A stretch of DNA of 64,000 nucleotides, from assembly GCF_900188345.1 (NCBI RefSeq), contig NZ_FZOD01000002.1, forward strand, positions 308,594 through 372,593, given 5' to 3'. Both the position numbers and the translations under genes were made by a program. Source of the stretch: Streptosporangium subroseum (GTDB lineage: Bacteria; Actinomycetota; Actinomycetes; Streptosporangiales; Streptosporangiaceae). The notes under the pieces were generated by a model, which had not been told where the DNA came from, ran no database searches, and saw only the letters and a list, made by a program, of their open reading frames with translations. Shown in pieces: positions 44,281-53,257 of the stretch (its first letter is position 1; every line of letters begins with the position of its first letter).

Positions 44281-45234
44281 ATGACGACAAGCGCACCCGC
44301 CGCCGGGTACCTGACCCGGCGGCCCCTGCTGGAAGACGCGCGGGACATCCACGCGTTGATCTCGCTCTGTGACACCCAGGTGATCGGCAAGGCCGACATG
44401 ACCCTGGACGACGTCACCGACGAGCTGAACGAACCGGCCTTCGACAGGGAGACCGACGGCTGGGTCGTCCACGACGGGGCCGGGCGCCTGGTCGCCTGGG
44501 CCTGGGCCCGCCGCAAGGGCGGCAGCGACAACGTGGACATCGACGTGGTGGTGCACCCCGACGCGCCGGGGCTGACGAGCGGGCTCTGGGACATCGTGAC
44601 CGAGCGGGCCAGGCAGATCGTCACGGAGCTCGGCCACGACAGGGCCGTGGTGGACATCGGCCTGTATCGGGAGGACAGCGGCAAGCGCGCCATCGCCGCC
44701 GCCCGAGGGTTCGGCGCCGCGACCAGTTTCATCCGGCTCCTCGCCGACCATGGGGCATCGGTCCCCGAACCCCGGCTTCCGCCCGGGATGTCGGTGCACG
44801 ACGGCCTCACCGAGGAGGTGCGCCGCCAGGGCCACGCCGTCCAGCAGGCCGGCTTCGCCGACCACTTCGGGTTCACCCCGGTGGACTACGACGAGTGGTA
44901 CGGCGACCTGGACTCCTCGGCCAGCTCCGACTGGTCGCAGCTCGCGGTCGCGCGGATCGACGGCGAGCCGGCGGCGATGCTGCTGGGCACCAACGCCTTC
45001 GCCGGCGACGAGAACTGCGGCTACGTGCGCCAGCTGGCCGTCCTCCCGGCCTTCAGGGGCCGCGGCCTGGGCCGGTTCATGCTCCGCCGGGCGTTCGCCG
45101 CGGACGCCCGGCGCGGCCGGGTCGGCACCTACCTCCACGTGGATGCCAACAACAGCACGCCCGCGCTGGACCTGTATCTGTCGGTCGGCATGCGCCAGGT
45201 GCTGGCCATCGACGTCTGGCGACGGACGGTCTGA
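44281..45234 (+). CDS. Tandem GNAT acetyltransferase (MshD-like architecture)
   Basis: A 317-residue protein with two GNAT domains. The first (~1-150) lacks a clear acetyl-CoA loop. The second contains VRQLAVLPAFRGRGLGRFMLRRAF, a standard Q/R-x-x-G-x-G/A loop, and DANNSTPALDLYLSVGMRQV. Mycothiol synthase MshD has this layout but so do many other actinomycete proteins, so that function is not claimed. ATG 44281 is preferred; 44272 is in frame. No clear operon. Confidence 0.82.
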   Translation: MTTSAPAAGYLTRRPLLEDARDIHALISLCDTQVIGKADMTLDDVTDELNEPAFDRETDGWVVHDGAGRLVAWAWARRKGGSDNVDIDVVVHPDAPGLTSGLWDIVTERARQIVTELGHDRAVVDIGLYREDSGKRAIAAARGFGAATSFIRLLADHGASVPEPRLPPGMSVHDGLTEEVRRQGHAVQQAGFADHFGFTPVDYDEWYGDLDSSASSDWSQLAVARIDGEPAAMLLGTNAFAGDENCGYVRQLAVLPAFRGRGLGRFMLRRAFAADARRGRVGTYLHVDANNSTPALDLYLSVGMRQVLAIDVWRRTV

Positions 45235-45367
45235 CCGCACGCCGCCTTCCCGGATCGCCGCTATCGGGCGCTATGCGGTGATTTCCACCGTTTCTCGGGT
45301 GGTCGTCGCCTGCCGTTTACGGGGCAGCCGCCCGAGGACGGCTTACTAAGGGAGTTATATAGACAAC

Positions 45368-46903
45368 TTGTCCACCCGGGGACCGGTCAAGCGGAACCCG
45401 GCGGAGAGGACCCACACTTCCGTGCCACCCCTCCTCAGCGCCGCGACAGCCGGCAGCGTCATCACTCTTACCTCTCCGGCCGCTCCTCACGAGGGTGACC
45501 GGCTGACTTTTCACTGGACCGTCGACGTCCCCGATCCCACGAACTGGATCGGCATCTACGACGGCGACCGGCAGCCGGGCACCGGCGGATCGCTGGTGTG
45601 GGTGTACACACCCGGCGCCTCCGGCGACACCACCCTCGACACCTCCGGCCTGAGCGGCGGCCCCTACACCGCCTACCTGCTGGCCAAGGACGGCTACGGC
45701 ATTCTCGCCCGCACCGCCCCGTTCTCCTTCACCCCCCGGCCGGTCATCCCGCGCCCGCACGCGGCCGTGGACTCCCTCACCACGGCCCCGCAGGACGCCG
45801 GCGCGGCGTTCTCCGTCCGCCTGGGCGGACTGTGGATCAGGCCGGAGGGCAACCCCGCGGGCAGCGCGGCCTTCCGCCGCCTCGGCGGCGTCCCTTGGAT
45901 GTCGGTCACCGCCGACGGCACCGTGACCGGAACCGCCCCCGCCTCCGCACCCCGCACCCCCGGGCAACTGGTGGTCGGCGTGCGGGACAGCGCGGCCGGC
46001 GCCGACACCATCACCGTCCAGGTGCCGGTGCGGGCGGCCAGGGACCGCATCCAGGTCAAGGTCGCCTCCCTGAACCTCTGGGACGCCGGATCGCACGTCG
46101 ACGGCTTCCTGGAGAAGCAGGTGCGCGTCGTGCTCACCCAGGGCCTGGACATCGTCGCGCTCCAGGAGACCGGCGGCACCGCCGCTCACGCGCTCGCCGA
46201 GGCACTGGGCTGGGAGGTCTACCAGAGCGGCGGCAGCCTCGGCATCGTCAGCCGCCATCCGCTCAGCGACGTCACGGCCCCCACCGCCGATCTGCCCGCC
46301 GCGGCCGTCACCGTACGGCTGCCCGGCCGCCGCACGCTGCGACTGTGGACGGCCCAGCTGGACGAGGCCGACTACGGACCGTACGCGGTGCGCCCCGGCC
46401 GGACCGCGGCGCAGATAGAGGCCGCCGAGAAGCTGACGCTTCGCTACCGGCAGGTCAAGGCGCTGCTGGCCGCGATGCACCGGGACCTCGCCTCCGACGC
46501 CCCGGTGATCCTGGCGGTGGGCCTCGCCTCTCCCTCCCACCTGGACTGGACGTCCCGTACGGCGTCCGCGCACGGCGGAGTCGGCCGGGTCCGCTGGCCG
46601 GTCACGGACGCGCTGCAGCAGGCGGGGCTGGTCGACGCCTTCCGCGACGCCCACTCGAACCCGGCGAAGGACCCCGGCACCACCTGGTCGCCGGTGCGGC
46701 CGACGCACGACGGCGGCGGCGCCGAACCCCAGGACCGCATCGACCAGGTCCAGTACGCGGGGCAGCTGAAGGTCCTGGAGGCCCACAGCCTGTACACCGG
46801 CTGGCCGCAGCCGGTGCCGGGCACCGGTATCACCGCCAACGGCTGGCCCTCCGACCACGCCGCGGCCGTCGTCACCTTCACCCTGTCCGCCACCCGCGGC
46901 TGA
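45368..46903 (+). CDS. Endonuclease/exonuclease/phosphatase-fold protein with altered active site
   Basis: A 511-residue protein. An N-terminal Ig-like domain (~30-125, TLTSPAAPHEGDRLTFHW) and a second beta domain precede the EEP fold: VKVASLNLWDAG, DIVALQETGG (metal-binding Glu), QDRIDQVQY and a final WPSDHAAAVV (catalytic His). The position where relatives read GD-x-N before SPSHLDW here reads VGLASPSHLDW, so the Asp/Asn pair is missing. TTG 45368 is the frame start; GTG 45422 is an alternative. No convincing signal peptide, though close kin are secreted. Precedes the phospholipase C gene by 29 bases. Confidence 0.8.
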   Translation: MSTRGPVKRNPAERTHTSVPPLLSAATAGSVITLTSPAAPHEGDRLTFHWTVDVPDPTNWIGIYDGDRQPGTGGSLVWVYTPGASGDTTLDTSGLSGGPYTAYLLAKDGYGILARTAPFSFTPRPVIPRPHAAVDSLTTAPQDAGAAFSVRLGGLWIRPEGNPAGSAAFRRLGGVPWMSVTADGTVTGTAPASAPRTPGQLVVGVRDSAAGADTITVQVPVRAARDRIQVKVASLNLWDAGSHVDGFLEKQVRVVLTQGLDIVALQETGGTAAHALAEALGWEVYQSGGSLGIVSRHPLSDVTAPTADLPAAAVTVRLPGRRTLRLWTAQLDEADYGPYAVRPGRTAAQIEAAEKLTLRYRQVKALLAAMHRDLASDAPVILAVGLASPSHLDWTSRTASAHGGVGRVRWPVTDALQQAGLVDAFRDAHSNPAKDPGTTWSPVRPTHDGGGAEPQDRIDQVQYAGQLKVLEAHSLYTGWPQPVPGTGITANGWPSDHAAAVVTFTLSATRG

Positions 46904-46932
46904 TCCCGACCGACCGAAGGAAATCCCCTCTC

Positions 46933-48915
46933 ATGACTGAGATCAGCCGCCGCGTCTTCATGGGCGCCACCGCAGCGGCCGGCGCGGCCGTCGCCGTCGG
47001 ACTGCCCGGTATGACGGGCACGGCCAGCGCCGCGGACCACCGGCACGGAAGCATCGCCGACGTCAAGCACGTCGTCATCCTGATGCAGGAGAACCGCAGT
47101 TTCGACCACTACTTCGGCACCCTGAACGGGGTGCGGGGCTTCGCCGACCGGCAGGCACTGGTCTTCCCCAACGGGGATTCGGTGTTCCGCCAGCCCGACA
47201 GAGGGCGCACGGAGGGCTACCTGCTGCCCTTCCGGATGGACACCACCAAGTACAACGCGCAGAACGCCGGCGGCCTCCCGCATGACTGGGACACCGGTCA
47301 CACGGCCGTCAACGGCGGCGCCATGGACAAGTGGATCGCCGCCAAGGGTGAGCGGTCCATGGGCTACTTCACCCGCCAGGACATCCCCTACCAGTACGCG
47401 CTGGCCGACGCCTTCACCATCTGCGACGGCTACTTCTGCTCCATGAACGGCCCCACCGACCCCAACCGCCTGTATCTGTGGTCGGGCACCGCCGGCCCCG
47501 GCCGCGACGGCACCACCGGCCCGTGGACCGACAACACGCCGGTGACGGACAACCCGGTGGCCGACTGGACGACCTACGCCGAACGGCTGGAGAAGGCCGG
47601 CGTCAGCTGGCGCGTCTACCACAACCCCGACGGCTCGGACGACCGCAACGGCGACTACGACGACAACGCGCTGTCGTACTTCAAACAGTTCCACGCCTTC
47701 CCGAAGGACGACCCGCGGTACGTCAACGCGATGACCAGGTTCGACCTGACGGCGTTCGACCAGCACTGCAAGGACGGCACCCTGCCCACGGTCTCCTGGC
47801 TGGTGGCGCCCTACCTGTTCTGCGAGCACCCGGCGGCCAGTCCCGACTACGGCGCCCACTGGGTGAACACCGCCCTGCAGTCGCTGTTCTCCAACCCCGA
47901 CGTGTGGGAGCACACGGTCTTCCTGCTGATGTACGACGAGAACGACGGCTACTTCGACCACGTGATCCCGCCGATCCCGGAGCCGGGCACCCCGGACGAG
48001 TTCGCCGGGGGCAAGCCGATCGGGCTCGGCAGCCGGGTGCCGCTCTGGGCCGTCTCGCCGTGGTCGCGCGGCGGCTGGGTCAACTCCCAGGTCTTCGACC
48101 ACACCTCGGTGCTGCGCTTCCTGGAGCGCGTCACCGGCGTCCGGGAGCCCAACATCTCGGACTGGCGGCGTGCGGTCTGCGGCGACCTCACCAGTTGCTT
48201 CGACTTCACCAAGCCCGACTACAGCATCCCGCGGCTGCCCGACACGGTGGCGCTGATGGCCGCGGCCGACGCCGGCAGCTCGCTGCCCGCGGTGAAGCTG
48301 CCGGCGGCCGGACAGCAGGTGGAGGCCGTCCAGGAGCCCGGGGACCGGCCCCATCGCCCGCTTCCCTACCGCCCGTGGGCGGACGTGTCGGTGGACCGGG
48401 CAAGCGGCAAGGTCACCTGCACCCTCACCAACGACGGCACGGCCGCCTTCCACTTCACCGTCCTCCCCAACCTCGCCCTCCCCTTCACCGGCACCCCGTT
48501 CACGGTGGCGCCGCGTTCCTCGCGCATCTACGTGTGGGACGCCGCAGCGACCGACGGCCGCTACGACTTCACCGTGCAGGGCGCGGACGGCTTCGTCCGC
48601 CGCTTCGCCGGCACGGTCGTGCGGGCCGAACAGGACGATGTGGCCGTCCCGTCCGTCCAGGCGAGGACGCGCAACGGCGGGCACAAGGAGACCGCTTCGA
48701 TCGAGCTGAAGCTGATCAACGACGGCGGCGCCGCGGTCGCCTTCACGATCACGCCGAACGACTTCGGCGGCAAGGCGCAGACCGTCTGGGTCGAGCCCGG
48801 CGCCCGCGCCCAGCCGACCTGGCCCGCCAACGGCGGCCGGTACGACTTCACCGTCACGGCCGGCACCGGCGACCGATTCGCCCAGCGCTACGCGGGCACC
48901 CTGCACGACGTTTGA
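46933..48915 (+). CDS. Tat-exported phosphocholine-type phospholipase C
   Basis: A 660-residue enzyme. The twin-arginine signal is SRRVFMGATAAAGAAVAVG (residues ~5-23) with cleavage near TASAADH. The phosphoesterase domain shows VVILMQENRSFDHYFGTLNGVRGF, CDGYFCSMNGPTDPNRLY and MYDENDGYFDHV, typical of PlcC/PlcN non-toxic or haemolytic phospholipases. Two C-terminal DUF756-like beta repeats (each ending GRYDFTV) complete the usual architecture. AAGGAAA precedes the ATG. It likely releases phosphate-containing head groups from lipids outside the cell, together with the upstream gene. Confidence 0.95.
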   Translation: MTEISRRVFMGATAAAGAAVAVGLPGMTGTASAADHRHGSIADVKHVVILMQENRSFDHYFGTLNGVRGFADRQALVFPNGDSVFRQPDRGRTEGYLLPFRMDTTKYNAQNAGGLPHDWDTGHTAVNGGAMDKWIAAKGERSMGYFTRQDIPYQYALADAFTICDGYFCSMNGPTDPNRLYLWSGTAGPGRDGTTGPWTDNTPVTDNPVADWTTYAERLEKAGVSWRVYHNPDGSDDRNGDYDDNALSYFKQFHAFPKDDPRYVNAMTRFDLTAFDQHCKDGTLPTVSWLVAPYLFCEHPAASPDYGAHWVNTALQSLFSNPDVWEHTVFLLMYDENDGYFDHVIPPIPEPGTPDEFAGGKPIGLGSRVPLWAVSPWSRGGWVNSQVFDHTSVLRFLERVTGVREPNISDWRRAVCGDLTSCFDFTKPDYSIPRLPDTVALMAAADAGSSLPAVKLPAAGQQVEAVQEPGDRPHRPLPYRPWADVSVDRASGKVTCTLTNDGTAAFHFTVLPNLALPFTGTPFTVAPRSSRIYVWDAAATDGRYDFTVQGADGFVRRFAGTVVRAEQDDVAVPSVQARTRNGGHKETASIELKLINDGGAAVAFTITPNDFGGKAQTVWVEPGARAQPTWPANGGRYDFTVTAGTGDRFAQRYAGTLHDV

Positions 48916-48921
48916 CGTCCT

Positions 48922-49045
48922 CCCCGGCTTTGAAAACCGGGGATTCCGGCATCCGGCCTTCTGGCCGGGTGCCGGTGGTTCGCGGTTCACCGGCCCGGGC
49001 AACCCGAAGCCTCCCCGCGCGGACACGGCATGCCCTGCCGTGTCC
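48922..49045. repeat. Three consecutive strong hairpins, possible IS200/IS605-type end
   Basis: CCCCGG/CCGGGG (48922-48942); a 13-bp stem with one T-G pair and TTCT loop (48946-48975); and a perfect 10-bp stem GGACACGGCA/TGCCGTGTCC (49021-49045). The first, CCTCCCCGGC...CCGGGGATTCC, resembles the 3' subterminal hairpin I recall at ends of actinomycete IS605/TnpB elements. No transposase or TnpB is encoded beside it. It may otherwise just terminate the phospholipase transcript. Confidence 0.55.
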
Positions 49046-49138
49046 GAACAAACACATCCCGCTCGGCTGTCGCGGAACACCCCAACCGGACCGAGCCCGA
49101 CCCACACAACACACGAGAAGTGCTTCCTCGTGGGCCTC

Positions 49139-50434
49139 TCAGCCGACGGGGGTGACCCGGTGCTTGGAGAGGTGGGCCAGCACCGCCTGGTTGGCCTCCC
49201 AGCCGTCGGGGAACTTCACCGGCACGCCCAGCTGGACGGGCTCGGCCGACGGGTGGGCGTCCAGGAGCTCGGGGATGCCCGCCCGGGCGACCACGATGCA
49301 CGCGTGGCGGTGCCGGGAGGTGAGCACGCACAGCCGCCCCGACTCCAGGTGGAAGGCGGTGGCGTCCCGGCGTCCCGAGAGGGGGTGGAGCACGATCGTC
49401 ACGTCGTACTCCCGGCCCTGGAGGCGGTTGGCGGTGTCCACCGTGATCTCCTCCGGCACCCCGGCGGCACGGATCGCGGCGACCTGGTCGCGGTGGGCGG
49501 CCCCGATGGCGATCCGCGCGGCCGTGACGGGGTGGCTGCCGCGCTCGGAGTGCGCGACCGGCCCCCGCTGCAGCAGCCGCACCGCCAGCACGGCCGCGGC
49601 CTGTACGGCCTCCGCGTCCGTGCGCACGGTGTGGCGGCTCGGCAGCTCGTACAGTGCCCAGCCCGACGTGGCCGCCTCCTCCAGCGCCCGGTCGTAGGAG
49701 GTGCGCATGCCGTTCACGGTGAACTCCAGCGACCGGTCGGCGTGGCTCGTCCCGGCGCGGAACCCGGTGAACGGGTAGAACGCCTCGGAGACCACCGGCG
49801 CCGCCGAGGCGGGCAGCCGCCAGGAGACCGGCAGTCGGTGCACCGGCAGGTCGGGGTTGTGACGCAGCAGCACCGAGACCGCGCTCTGCACGGGATCCCA
49901 CGACAGGCCCGCCCAGCGGTCGCCGTCCACGATCGAGAAGGGGTCGAGCTGACCCGGGTCGCCCACGAACAGTGATCGCTCGAACAGGGAGGCGATGCGC
50001 AGCAGCTTGTCCGAGCGCATCTGGTAGGCCTCGTCCACGATCGCCCACGGCCAGGTCCTGTCACCGATCCAGGCCCACTTGTCGGCGGTGGCCACCACCA
50101 CGGCCGGGTCGCCGAGGTCGGGGAGCTTGCCCGCCACCGAGACGTTGGAGTGGGCGAGGATGCGGCCGGGCGTGATGTAACCGCCGGCCGACAGGCGGCC
50201 GATCGGCAGGTCGGGATGTTCGAGCGCGAGCCGTTCCACCAGGTCGTCGACCTGCTCGTTGGTCTGCGCGACGATCATCAGCGGCTCACCGGTCTCGGCG
50301 ATGTGCCCGGCCGCCTTGACCACCAGCGTCGACTTGCCCGCCCCCGGAGGGGAGTCCACCACCACGCCCCGGTTGCGGGGCAGGTCCGCCAGGACCGCGC
50401 TGACAACGGCCGCCGCCTCCTGCTGCGGTGTCAT
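49139..50434 (-). CDS. Compact SF1 helicase core (UPF1/DNA2-like)
   Basis: A 431-residue ATP-dependent helicase motor. Walker A SPPGAGKST (28-36), motif II VDEAYQ (132-137), motif III VGDPGQLDP (156-164), and late motifs TANRLQGREYDVTIV and LTSRHRH, in SF1 order. It lacks an N-terminal accessory domain, which the upstream 489-residue protein may supply. Last gene of a four-gene minus-strand cluster. It should unwind or remodel DNA or RNA for the clustered nuclease. Confidence 0.88.
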   Translation of the reverse strand: MTPQQEAAAVVSAVLADLPRNRGVVVDSPPGAGKSTLVVKAAGHIAETGEPLMIVAQTNEQVDDLVERLALEHPDLPIGRLSAGGYITPGRILAHSNVSVAGKLPDLGDPAVVVATADKWAWIGDRTWPWAIVDEAYQMRSDKLLRIASLFERSLFVGDPGQLDPFSIVDGDRWAGLSWDPVQSAVSVLLRHNPDLPVHRLPVSWRLPASAAPVVSEAFYPFTGFRAGTSHADRSLEFTVNGMRTSYDRALEEAATSGWALYELPSRHTVRTDAEAVQAAAVLAVRLLQRGPVAHSERGSHPVTAARIAIGAAHRDQVAAIRAAGVPEEITVDTANRLQGREYDVTIVLHPLSGRRDATAFHLESGRLCVLTSRHRHACIVVARAGIPELLDAHPSAEPVQLGVPVKFPDGWEANQAVLAHLSKHRVTPVG

Positions 50435-50477
50435 AGTCCGTCCCTTGCACGTCGGCGGGCGTCTCGCGGCCGTTCTG

Positions 50478-51947
50478 TCACGACCACTCCTCCTGGGCGT
50501 CGTCGTCGCTGGGCACGTACTCCTCCGGGGGGCCGCCGTGGGTCCACGGCGTCTGCTCGGGATCGGGGAGCGATGCCGAGGACTGGAAGTCGTCGGTCAG
50601 CGAGGTGTAGGTGACCCGCTCGCCCGGCTCGGGAACCGCCCCCGGAGCGGGGGTCTTCCCCCGGCCCATACCCTTGGTGATCTTCAGGGTGATCTCTCCG
50701 TCCGCGATCTCGACGATCTCGGCGGCGTGGCCGCGCCGGTCCGGGCTGCCGACCGTGGTGCCGAGCGCCAGCCGTACCGGGTCGTCGGTCTCAACGGTGA
50801 TCAGTGGCCGCAGCTTGCGCGAACGGCCCTCGCCCTCGGTGTGCTCGGGGTCGGCGGCCGTCACCGTTCCGGCGAACGCCTCGCCGGTCAGCCGGTATTC
50901 GGCCATGACCAGCGGATCGTCGTGGGCCCGCTGCACGTCGTAGCTCGCCCGCGCCCGCTCCAGCCCCGCCAGGCGCGCGGCGGCGCCGACCGCCCCATCC
51001 CTGCGCGCCTGCGGCGGCCCGCCCTCGGTGATCCGTTCGACGAACCGGGTGAACGACCCCCGGTCGATCTCCCAGCGGTCCTTCACCCGCGCGCCCTCGG
51101 GCAGCGCGCGCAGCTCCTCGACCGCCCGCCACATCAGCTTCCAGGTCGGTTCGAGCTGGGTCCGCAGCGCCTGGGTGACGCGTTCCACGGCGCGCTCGGT
51201 TGGCGCCTCCTCATAGGCCCGTACGGCGGGGCCGAGCACCTCGTTGTCGAACCCCGGGTCGGTGGCGGGTCCGGCCGGCGGCCAGAGCAGCGGATCCTCG
51301 GCCTCCTCGGCCGCACGCCGTCCCGACATGCCCGCGGGCGGGGCGATCCACCCGAGCAGCGCCGCCAGGTTGGCGTCCTCCAGGCCGCTCTGCCCGGTCG
51401 CCCAGTGCAGGCCCAGCGCCTCGGTGGCCGCGAGCAGCAGGGAGGAGCCCGGCTGCTGCGACCGGTCGGCGAAGTAGGTCAGCCACCGGCCCAGCAGCGG
51501 CACCGACGGGTGGACCGGATAGGGCCCGTCGGCCCGGCGGAACCGGGTGGACCGGCCCAGCATCCCGGTGAACGAGACGGCCGAGCGGTTCGGCACGAGG
51601 ATCTGCGGCGCGTCCAGACACCGTTCGTACGGGTCGCCGGTCTTCCGCTCCACCGTCTCGGTGGTCTTCTCGAACCCCTCGATGTACGGCAGGAACACCT
51701 CGGCCAGGTCGGCGGCGAAGGCGAACCGCAGATCCCGGTTGCGGGGCTGGGGCACCACGAGCAGCCGGGGATAGTGGGGATCGGTGCCCACCATGGCCCC
51801 CAGCGGCGCGGCGGCCTCGCCCGCGAGTTTGAGCGGGATGAACACCAACGGGCGAGGGGCGATGTGGCAGTGCCGGACCGTGGTGATCCGCTGCGCGGAG
51901 CCGTCCCTGACGGCCCGCAGCTGCGCCAGCGCGGTCAGCGCGCTCAT
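50478..51947 (-). CDS. Uncharacterised partner of the SF1 helicase
   Basis: A 489-residue protein I do not recognise. It is cytoplasmic, with an N-terminal alpha/beta part (RPLVFIPLKLAGE, PRLLVVPQPRNRDLRF), a helical middle, and a beta-rich C-terminal segment RGHAAEIVEIADGEITLKI followed by GERVTYTSL. That last part resembles the 1B beta-barrel/OB region that UPF1-type helicases carry before their motor. The helicase gene begins 43 bases later, so this may be the detached half of a split helicase; that is inference. AGGAGAGG precedes the ATG. Confidence 0.7.
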   Translation of the reverse strand: MSALTALAQLRAVRDGSAQRITTVRHCHIAPRPLVFIPLKLAGEAAAPLGAMVGTDPHYPRLLVVPQPRNRDLRFAFAADLAEVFLPYIEGFEKTTETVERKTGDPYERCLDAPQILVPNRSAVSFTGMLGRSTRFRRADGPYPVHPSVPLLGRWLTYFADRSQQPGSSLLLAATEALGLHWATGQSGLEDANLAALLGWIAPPAGMSGRRAAEEAEDPLLWPPAGPATDPGFDNEVLGPAVRAYEEAPTERAVERVTQALRTQLEPTWKLMWRAVEELRALPEGARVKDRWEIDRGSFTRFVERITEGGPPQARRDGAVGAAARLAGLERARASYDVQRAHDDPLVMAEYRLTGEAFAGTVTAADPEHTEGEGRSRKLRPLITVETDDPVRLALGTTVGSPDRRGHAAEIVEIADGEITLKITKGMGRGKTPAPGAVPEPGERVTYTSLTDDFQSSASLPDPEQTPWTHGGPPEEYVPSDDDAQEEWS

Positions 51948-51997
51948 GGTCCCTCTCCTGTCGGTGTCGGCCGTGCGGGTGCGGTGCCGCCGGAGGC

Positions 51998-52162
51998 GTT
52001 CGACGTAGAGCGTCCTCGCGCGGGCGGCGTGTCCGACGCGGAGTTTCCTCGCGCGGGCGGTGTGTTCATCGCAGGGCGTCCTTGCGCGGGAGACGCGCCG
52101 GGCGCGGAGCCTCCCCGCGCGGGCGGCGCGTTCAATTCAGCGCCTCCTCGCGCAGGCGGTCC
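51998..52162. repeat. Five tandem 33-bp imperfect repeats over the nuclease 3' end
   Basis: Exactly contiguous 33-base units start at 51998, 52031, 52064, 52097 and 52130, sharing a TCCTCGCGCGGGCGG core. The unit at 52130 covers the nuclease gene's stop codon and last codons, so the array looks like serial duplication of that 3' end. It fills most of the 184-base space before the next gene of the cluster. Confidence 0.88.
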
Positions 52163-53232
52163 GCCAGCCGGAGCAGGCGGGCGATCTCCTCCTGGCCCTC
52201 CGCGGGTTGGAGGGTGCCCTCGGCCAGGCCGAGCGCCTCGGTCATGCGGGAGACGCCGCCGAGCTGGTCGCGGATCTGGCGGCCGAGCAGGTCGGTGGAG
52301 CCGCTGCGGCGTGCCTCGTCGCGGCAGAACATGCACATGTCGCAGGTCGACAGGCAGTCGGGTGCGTAGCGGGCGGGCACCTGGCGCAGCGCCCCCGCCA
52401 GCTCGTCCGCCGGACGGGTGGGCACGCCGTCCTGGTCCGGGACCAGGTCGAAGGTGAGGTCCGGCGGCAGGCCCTCCAGCAGGCGGTCCACCCGGGTCAT
52501 CCTGGCCAGCTGCCGCTTGAGCACCGCGAGCTGCTTGCGCACGTCCACCAGCGCGGCGGTGGGACGGTTGGCGAAGTTCTCCGGGCAGACGAGCACCACG
52601 TCGTGGGAGACACGCTCCGGATCATGCCCGAGGTCGGCCATGAGCGTGCGCAACGCCAGGACGTAGACCGCCGCCTGCCGGGCGGCCGCCGCGACCTTCT
52701 CCGGCTCGGCCTGGCCGTCGACCAGGCCGAAGGACTTGATCTCCACGATGCGGAAGCGCCCGCCGATCTGGAAGGCCACCACGTCGGGCTCCAGGTACGA
52801 CGTGTGACCGGCGATCTCCAGGCTGAACAGCGGGTGGTCGTAGAACACCGCGGCGCCGTCGTCCTCGCGCGCGGCCCGGTCGATCAACGCCCGGGTGTGG
52901 GAGTGGCGCAGATGGGAGCCGACGCTCTCCACGTCCTGGTAGCCGACCTGGGCGATGGGCAGGTCGAGCAGCTCTCGCAGGAGCCGCAGCAGCTCGGCGC
53001 AGCCGTTCTCCTTCACCAGCGCCTCGAACACGTTTCCCCGGGTGATCGCGAACTGCGACTGGCCGAACGGGGCGGGGAAGCCCAGATGCCTGGCCGTGCG
53101 GTCCTTGTCCACCCCCGCGGCGTCCATCAGACCCCGCCGGGCGCAGCCGGGGTTGGCGGCCAGCGCCGCGATCGCCCGCGCGTCGTGCGGGTGGGACGGC
53201 ATCGGCCCGCGTAGCTCGTCCAGCCTGTTCAT
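52132..53232 (-). CDS. Cas4-like PD-(D/E)XK nuclease with Cys cluster
   Basis: A 366-residue RecB-family nuclease. FAITRGNVFEALV (~61-73) matches RecB/Cas4 motif I; EPDVVAF supplies the acidic Asp150; VEIKS gives Glu164-x-Lys166; and Gln186 in RQAAVY is the motif QxxxY. Cys30 plus CLSTCDMCMFC (Cys293, 297, 300, 303) fits the one-plus-three arrangement of 4Fe-4S clusters in Cas4 and AddB. Its start region is duplicated in a 17-bp direct repeat 30 bases upstream. No CRISPR array or other cas gene is present. Confidence 0.85.
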   Translation of the reverse strand: MNRLDELRGPMPSHPHDARAIAALAANPGCARRGLMDAAGVDKDRTARHLGFPAPFGQSQFAITRGNVFEALVKENGCAELLRLLRELLDLPIAQVGYQDVESVGSHLRHSHTRALIDRAAREDDGAAVFYDHPLFSLEIAGHTSYLEPDVVAFQIGGRFRIVEIKSFGLVDGQAEPEKVAAAARQAAVYVLALRTLMADLGHDPERVSHDVVLVCPENFANRPTAALVDVRKQLAVLKRQLARMTRVDRLLEGLPPDLTFDLVPDQDGVPTRPADELAGALRQVPARYAPDCLSTCDMCMFCRDEARRSGSTDLLGRQIRDQLGGVSRMTEALGLAEGTLQPAEGQEEIARLLRLADRLREEALN

Positions 53233-53257
53233 GAACGGGTTCCCTCGTCCAGCCTGT

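Noticed and set aside
44281..45234. Mycothiol synthase (MshD)
   Set aside because: Double-GNAT layout fits, but many actinomycete paralogues share it and no diagnostic residues or context support MshD.
42808..45240. 810-codon minus-strand open frame
   Set aside because: Covers the antisense of the MFS and GNAT genes, both of which have clear motifs and ribosome sites; no domain recognised in the shadow.
46444..49107. 887-codon minus-strand open frame across the phospholipase C gene
   Set aside because: Shadow of the EEP and phospholipase C genes; low-complexity translation.
51998..52162. Possible CRISPR array
   Set aside because: Units are contiguous 33-mers without spacers and degenerate; no cas1/cas2 nearby despite a Cas4-like nuclease.
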